DNA from: Mannheimia haemolytica
GTDB taxonomy: Bacteria; Pseudomonadota; Gammaproteobacteria; Enterobacterales; Pasteurellaceae
Direction: 5' to 3'
Assembly (NCBI GenBank): GCA_900638155.1
Contig: LR134495.1
Coordinates: 496,001 to 560,000 of the forward strand
Length of the DNA stretch: 64,000 nt
Shown: positions 59,254-64,000 of the stretch, one piece after another
Layout: every line of letters begins with the position of its first letter
Numbering within the stretch: the first letter of the stretch is position 1
Made by a program: the position numbers and the translations under genes
Notes under the pieces: generated by a model
Database searches by the model: none
Told to the model about the DNA's origin: nothing
Seen by the model: the letters and a program-made list of their open reading frames with translations, nothing else

Positions 59254-61890
59254 ATGTCAGTTGAATCTAAGGTTGATTACGATGACCTACAAGATATGGT
59301 TGCTTCCAATGACAGTGGCGGTCGAACCCCGTCCGGTCTTGCGAAGAAAGCCATTGTGTATGTCGCCATTCTTTGGTCTGTGTTCCAAATTTATTATGCT
59401 TCTCCATTGCCGTTTGTATTCCAAGAATGGCTTACTCACGCAGGCATTAATTTGAATGTGGTGGTGGACGACACCAAAGCTCGTTCTATCCATTTAGCCT
59501 TTGCAATGTTCTTGGCGTTCCTTTCTTATCCGGCATTTGCCAGTTCGCCTAAGCACCATATTCCGAAAATAGATTGGGTGTTTGCCATCGTAGGAGCTGG
59601 GTTAGCGTTGTACTATATTTTCTTCTATGAAGGTTTGGTGAAACGTTTTGGAGCGCCAAATACGCAAGATATTATCGCCGGCTGTTTAGGGATTTTATTG
59701 GTGCTGGAAGCAACCCGCCGTAGTCTTGGCTTGCCGTTGGTCGTGATTGCGATTGTGTTCCTTATCTATAACTTCTTCGGGCAATATTTCCCTGCCGATT
59801 GGATCGTAAGCCACCGCTCAGGTTCGCTTTCTCAAATTATCAACCAACAATGGATTACCACTGAAGGCGTGTTTGGTGTAGCCCTTGGGGTTTCGACCAA
59901 ATATGTGTTCCTGTTCGTATTATTCGGCGCCTTGCTCGATAAAGCAGGAGCAGGTAACTACTTTATTAAAACTGCCTTTGCCTATTTAGGGCATTTGCGT
60001 GGTGGTCCGGCAAAAGCGGCGGTGGTGTCTTCCGCTTTAACCGGTTTGATTTCAGGATCATCGATTGCGAACGTAGTAACGACAGGTACTTTCACCATTC
60101 CAATGATGAAACGGGTTGGCTTTACCAAAGAAAAAGCCGGTGCGGTGGAAGTTGCCTCATCAGTAAACGGTCAAATTATGCCACCGGTAATGGGGGCGGC
60201 GGCGTTCTTGATGATCGAATATGTGAATATGCCGTATAGCCAGCTGATTACTCACGCTTTCTTACCTGCGTTAATTTCGTATATTGCGTTGGTGTATATC
60301 GTGCATTTAGAAGCTTGTAAGATGAATTTACAAGGCTTACCAAGAGCCGAAGAGCCAAGCCCGATTTTAGTCTTCTTGCTAAGAACCGTAGCTTCAATTT
60401 TAGTGATCGTAGGATTAGCGATTGGCGTTTACTACGGCTTAGGTTGGATTCGTGATGTGGCAGAAGATTATGCGTTTATGATTGTCTGTGCTTTCTTAGG
60501 CTTATGGTATCTACTGGCTATTCGCCGTGTGGCAAGCTACCCTGATTTAGAAGCGGACGATCCAAACTCAGAAATTGTTTCTCTACCAAAAAGAAAACCA
60601 ACCGTAAATGCAGGTTTACATTACCTTATTCCTGTGGTTGTGCTACTTTGGTGCTTAATGGTGGAAATGCTTTCGCCGGGCTTATCCGCATTCTGGGGAA
60701 CCATTACCTTAATTTTTATTCAATTAACCCAACGCCCGTTACTCAATTTCTTCCGCAAAGAGAGCGTAACCAAAGAGATTATCAAACAAGGTGTTCGAGA
60801 TGTGGTAGATAGCCTTGAGGCTGGCGGTCGTAATATGACCGGTATCGCCCTTGCTACCGCAACAGCAGGGATTATTGTCGGCGTTGTGGCACTAACGGGC
60901 TTTGGGGTTCAGCTTTCAAGTGTGATTGAACTCCTATCAATGGGTAACATTGTGCTAATGTTGATCTTGGTAGCCGTATTCAGCTTAATTTTGGGAATGG
61001 GCTTGCCGACAACTGCAAACTACATTGTGGTGTCATCATTAATGGCAACGGTTATCGTGGAAGTCGGGCGTCAAAACGGGTTAATCGTGCCGTTGATTGC
61101 GGTGCATTTATTCGTATTCTATTTCGGGATTATGGCAGATGTGACTCCACCTGTTGGTTTAGCCTCGTTCGCTGCGGCAGCAATTTCAGGCGGTAGCCCG
61201 ATTAATACCGGTATGGTGGCATTTAAATATAGTTTAAGAACCGTCATTTTACCGTTCTTGTTTATCTTTAATACCGACTTGTTATTAATTGATCTGCGTT
61301 ATCCGGGGCACGGTTGGGTGGTATTTATTACCGCAACCATTGGGGTGCTCGCCTTTACCTCTGCTACAATGCAATATATTGTGACCAAAAACAAATGGTG
61401 GGAAACGGTGTTGCTTGTTGTGGCTGCTTTCGCCTTGTTCCGCCCGGGCTTCTTTATGGACAGAATTTATCCGTCTGAACGTCATATCGAGCCGGTGCAG
61501 TTTGAAGAGCAGCTGCTTGAAAGCAAGGTGGGTCAAAACGTTACCTTAAAAGTGGAAGGCTTAAATCCTTACGGTAAAGAAATCGAGTTCTACGCTCAGT
61601 TACCTGTGCCTGAAGGTTCAACTGGCGAAGAACGGTTGAAAAATTTAGGCTTAACGCTGATTCAAACCGATGAGAAAATAGAAGTTGATGGCGTAGAAAC
61701 ACCAAAAGTGGTGATCGATATGGTAGAAATTGATTCTCCTGCCGCAAAAGCAGGCTTAAACTGGGATCAAACCATTCACTACATTGCCGTACCGCAAGAT
61801 GCTCCTTCTAAAGATTGGATCTTCATTCCTGCTTTATTGTTGGTATTTGGCATTGTGGCAAACCAACGCCGTAGAGTGAAAAAACAGTAA
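59254..61890 (+). CDS. TRAP transporter fused 4TM/12TM permease (TAXI type) with C-terminal DUF3394 region
   Basis: An 878-residue membrane protein fusing the small (DctQ-like) and large (DctM-like) subunits, typical of TAXI-TRAP systems. Large-subunit motifs include SGSSIANVVTTGTFTIPMMK, VNGQIMPPVMGAAAFLM and MADVTPPVGLASFAAAAISGG. After the last transport helix, residues about 735-850 form a soluble part with a PDZ-like VVIDMVEIDSPAAKAGL, then a final helix and a basic tail. This matches the DUF3394 extension. It works with the TAXI receptor upstream. Confidence 0.92.
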   Translation: MSVESKVDYDDLQDMVASNDSGGRTPSGLAKKAIVYVAILWSVFQIYYASPLPFVFQEWLTHAGINLNVVVDDTKARSIHLAFAMFLAFLSYPAFASSPKHHIPKIDWVFAIVGAGLALYYIFFYEGLVKRFGAPNTQDIIAGCLGILLVLEATRRSLGLPLVVIAIVFLIYNFFGQYFPADWIVSHRSGSLSQIINQQWITTEGVFGVALGVSTKYVFLFVLFGALLDKAGAGNYFIKTAFAYLGHLRGGPAKAAVVSSALTGLISGSSIANVVTTGTFTIPMMKRVGFTKEKAGAVEVASSVNGQIMPPVMGAAAFLMIEYVNMPYSQLITHAFLPALISYIALVYIVHLEACKMNLQGLPRAEEPSPILVFLLRTVASILVIVGLAIGVYYGLGWIRDVAEDYAFMIVCAFLGLWYLLAIRRVASYPDLEADDPNSEIVSLPKRKPTVNAGLHYLIPVVVLLWCLMVEMLSPGLSAFWGTITLIFIQLTQRPLLNFFRKESVTKEIIKQGVRDVVDSLEAGGRNMTGIALATATAGIIVGVVALTGFGVQLSSVIELLSMGNIVLMLILVAVFSLILGMGLPTTANYIVVSSLMATVIVEVGRQNGLIVPLIAVHLFVFYFGIMADVTPPVGLASFAAAAISGGSPINTGMVAFKYSLRTVILPFLFIFNTDLLLIDLRYPGHGWVVFITATIGVLAFTSATMQYIVTKNKWWETVLLVVAAFALFRPGFFMDRIYPSERHIEPVQFEEQLLESKVGQNVTLKVEGLNPYGKEIEFYAQLPVPEGSTGEERLKNLGLTLIQTDEKIEVDGVETPKVVIDMVEIDSPAAKAGLNWDQTIHYIAVPQDAPSKDWIFIPALLLVFGIVANQRRRVKKQ

Positions 61891-62029
61891 GATATTCCTT
61901 TAACTCTCTCCCTTTGTGGGAGAGAGATTAAATGGCATTCAGCCATTTTATCAGTGAGGAAAACAATGCAAAATTTTATAAAAAAATGACCGCTTGTCTT
62001 TTCAAAAGCGGCAGTAAAAGGAAATAACG

Positions 62030-62455
62030 ATGTATAACAAATTACTTATTGCGATTGATTTAGCCGACCTAAAAAGTGCTAAATATGTGGTAGATACGGC
62101 ATTACAAATTACGGCAAAAAATCCGAATGCGGTTTATCGGGTTGTGTCTATTATTGAGCCGGTGGATAACAGCTTAATTTCCGCATTCTTGCCGAAAAAT
62201 TTCGATAAAGAAGTGGTGGCAGAGGCGAACCAAAAATTGCACGAATTTACCAAAAAACATTTTCCTGAAGGTTCAAAAGTGCAGCACATTGTGGCGTATG
62301 GTACGATTTATGAAGAAATTTGCCGTATCGCCGATGAAAAGTCGGTGGATTTAATTATGATGCTGGCAAGCAGCAAACCAAATGCGAAGGGCTTAAGCTC
62401 TAATACGGTTAAAGTGGCTCGCAACACCACCAAGCCAATTTTAGTTTTAAGATAA
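62030..62455 (+). CDS. Universal stress protein (UspA family)
   Basis: A 141-residue Usp-fold protein beginning MYNKLLIAIDLADLKSAKYVV and ending with the ATP-binding-type SSNTVKVARNTTKPILVLR. The G-2x-G-9x-G(S/T) motif is partly altered (LASSKPNAKGLSSNT), so nucleotide binding is uncertain. Genes of this family often accompany TRAP permeases; TeaD of Halomonas regulates the TeaABC transporter, and the position here suggests a similar role. Confidence 0.85.
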   Translation: MYNKLLIAIDLADLKSAKYVVDTALQITAKNPNAVYRVVSIIEPVDNSLISAFLPKNFDKEVVAEANQKLHEFTKKHFPEGSKVQHIVAYGTIYEEICRIADEKSVDLIMMLASSKPNAKGLSSNTVKVARNTTKPILVLR

Positions 62456-62506
62456 TCCCGCATTCAGTTACAATAGTGCCATTCTGTCGGAATGGCATTT
62501 TTATTT

Positions 62507-63838
62507 ATGAAAAAACAATCGTTCAAAGCACTTTCTTCTAGAGCAATAAGTGCAACCATTATTTTACAGGTGTTAGATCAAGGTAAATCACTTTCCACCT
62601 TGATTCCTGACGCTCAAAAACAGCTTGAACCAAAAGATTTACCCTTAGTGCAAGAAATCACCTTCGGAGTGTGCCGTGTGCTGCCTCGCTTGGAATCGAT
62701 CATCAAATTATTAGTTGAAAAACCGCTGAAAGGCAAAACCCGTTTGGTGCATTGCTTACTGTTAGTGGGTTTATACCAACTGCTTTATATGCGAGTGCCG
62801 GCACACGCTGCGGTTGATGAGGTAGTGAATGCAACTAAAACGCTAAAATTGGATAGCTTCCGAGCCTTGACCAACGGTGTGCTACGCCGTTTTCTGCGAG
62901 AGCAAGAAGAAATCTTAGCGAAGGTAGATAAACATTGGCAGACGCTTCATCCTGAATGGTTGGTCAATAAACTTAAAAAAGCCTATCCGAACTGGCGAGA
63001 AATTGTTGAAGCAAACAACCAACGCCCGCCAATGTGGATTCGAGTCAATCAACAACATATCAAGACCAATGATTATGCGGTGTTGATTAGCAAGCTGGTT
63101 GAGCCTGAATTTGCAAAAAATTCAGCAAATCCGACCGCTTGCCTGCCAAACTGTGCCTTATTGCTGGAGAAAGCGGTAAATGTGAATCAACTGCCTCATT
63201 TCGAGCAAGGCTGGGCAACAGTGCAAGATGCTCACGCACAATGGTCGGCGGAGTTGCTTGGGGCAGAAAATGGTGAAACTATTTTAGATGCCTGTGCCGC
63301 ACCGGGTGGCAAAACTACCCATATTTTAGAAAAAGCACCAAAGGCAAGCGTCATTGCATTGGATATTGAAGAGAGCCGTTTAAGCCGAGTGCGTGAAAAC
63401 TTAGCCCGGCTTGGGCAAACCGCACGGGTGATTTGTGGCGATGCCTCCAAGCCTGAGGAATGGCTTGAAGAGGGCGTAATGTTCGACCGCATTTTACTCG
63501 ATGCCCCTTGTTCCGCAACCGGCGTTATTCGCCGCCACCCCGATATTAAGTGGCTGCGTAAAGAGAGCGATATTGCAGAATTAGCCGAATTACAGGGCAA
63601 GATTCTTAAGGCATTATGGCAAAGGTTAAAGCCAAACGGCATTTTGTTGTATGCCACGTGTTCTGTTTTACCGCAAGAAAACAGCGAGCAAATTCAACGA
63701 TTTTTGCAGACCACACCAAATGCAAAACAACTTGAAATTGATTTTAACGGCGAAAAAGTGTTAGAAAAACAGTTCTTCCCACAACCAAACGGTGGTGATG
63801 GTTTCTTCTACGCAAAACTACAAAAAGTGGCAGAGTAA
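62507..63838 (+). CDS. rsmB: 16S rRNA (cytosine967-C5)-methyltransferase RsmB
   Basis: A 443-residue enzyme with an N-terminal NusB-like RNA-binding domain (to about residue 140) and a SAM-binding RsmB/NOP domain. [15 protein letters not shown] is motif [21 protein letters not shown] is motif IV, and [11 protein letters not shown] is motif VI with the catalytic Cys. I start at the ATG 62507 (MKKQSF), which matches the E. coli N terminus; an ATG five codons upstream is possible. Confidence 0.96.
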   Translation: MKKQSFKALSSRAISATIILQVLDQGKSLSTLIPDAQKQLEPKDLPLVQEITFGVCRVLPRLESIIKLLVEKPLKGKTRLVHCLLLVGLYQLLYMRVPAHAAVDEVVNATKTLKLDSFRALTNGVLRRFLREQEEILAKVDKHWQTLHPEWLVNKLKKAYPNWREIVEANNQRPPMWIRVNQQHIKTNDYAVLISKLVEPEFAKNSANPTACLPNCALLLEKAVNVNQLPHFEQGWATVQDAHAQWSAELLGAENGETILDACAAPGGKTTHILEKAPKASVIALDIEESRLSRVRENLARLGQTARVICGDASKPEEWLEEGVMFDRILLDAPCSATGVIRRHPDIKWLRKESDIAELAELQGKILKALWQRLKPNGILLYATCSVLPQENSEQIQRFLQTTPNAKQLEIDFNGEKVLEKQFFPQPNGGDGFFYAKLQKVAE

Positions 63839-64000
63839 TGAAAGTAATTATTTTAGGGGCAGGACAAGTTGGCTCTACGCTGGCAGAAAATTTGGTGAGC
63901 GAAGACAATGATATTGTCTTAGTGGATAATGACCCAACTCGTTTAGACAAGCTCAAAGATAAACACGATTTACAAGTGATTCGGGGCGAATATGCTTCAC
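63838..64000 (+). CDS. trkA: Trk potassium uptake protein TrkA (3' end outside window)
   Basis: The first 54 codons of TrkA, the NAD-binding regulatory subunit of Trk K+ channels. The N-terminal Rossmann motif [15 protein letters not shown] and an acidic [14 protein letters not shown] strand are clear. The start overlaps the rsmB stop (TAATG), as in the conserved rsmB-trkA pair of gammaproteobacteria. Confidence 0.94.
   Translation, partial: MKVIILGAGQVGSTLAENLVSEDNDIVLVDNDPTRLDKLKDKHDLQVIRGEYAS

Noticed and set aside
53508..64000. A selenoprotein gene linked to the sel cluster
   Set aside because: No gene in the window shows an in-frame UGA followed by continuing homology and a hairpin; the selenoproteins must lie elsewhere.

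Overview
The window is a chromosomal segment of a Pasteurellaceae bacterium. Two things support this. Its intergenic regions are full of the uptake signal ACAAGCGGT, often as inverted pairs, which is the variant used by the Actinobacillus pleuropneumoniae / Mannheimia haemolytica clade. Its proteins also resemble Haemophilus/Mannheimia housekeeping genes (GlpQ/protein D, LyxK-YiaONML-DlgD, AtpIBEFHAGDC, AsnA/AsnC). Mannheimia or a close relative is my best guess; the species cannot be fixed from this sequence alone.

Layout. 1-4.6 kb: end of recG, a nucleoside hydrolase and a phosphohexomutase. 4.7-18.6 kb: a complete ABC-transporter-dependent (group 2/3 type) capsule locus. Export genes bexDCBA read rightward. 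A very AT-rich serotype-specific block and the Kdo-linker genes kpsC/kpsS read leftward. The specific block holds UDP-galactopyranose mutase, two GT2 transferases with galactofuranosyltransferase motifs (one strongly GlfT2-like) and three tandem paralogues of an SGNH-like protein. The locus is bounded on each side by a 58-bp USS hairpin sharing a 30-bp identical arm. 18.6-23.1 kb: a DUF533 protein, YchJ, a probable chromosomal oriC (three DnaA boxes and six GATC sites), mnmG, a fic remnant and rsmG. 23.2-29.2 kb: glpT, glpQ and a second GlpT-like antiporter, divergent from glpD, with a CRP site between. 29.3-30.4 kb: three small YqjD/YqjE/YqjK-like membrane-protein genes. 30.6-36.6 kb: a 2,3-diketo-L-gulonate/L-xylulose catabolic operon (dlgD-yiaLMNO-lyxK). 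36.8-38.4 kb: a 5'-truncated araA and a MerR-type regulator. 38.7-45.6 kb: the full F1Fo ATP synthase operon. 45.7-48.1 kb: asnA, asnC, a 55-residue DUF1232 protein and mioC. 48.2-53.3 kb: an orphan peptide/heme-type binding protein, an unknown secreted protein and nanE-nanK-nanA. 53.5-57.9 kb: the selenocysteine cluster selC (tRNA-Sec), selA, pdxH, selB, with a small hydrophobic-peptide gene between selA and pdxH. 58-62.5 kb: a TAXI-type TRAP transporter and a universal stress protein. 62.5-64 kb: rsmB and the start of trkA.

How it fits together. In E. coli the order is atp-rsmG-mnmG-oriC-mioC-asnC-asnA. The same genes are all here, but rsmG and atpI are separated by about 15.6 kb of metabolic genes, and asnA-asnC-mioC lies beyond atpC. 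The capsule block predicts a galactofuranose-rich, possibly homopolymeric, surface polysaccharide built on a poly-Kdo linker and perhaps modified by the three SGNH-like enzymes; this is the part most likely to hold undescribed biology. Two gene remnants (fic and araA) both begin directly after an inverted USS pair, which suggests a shared mode of truncation.
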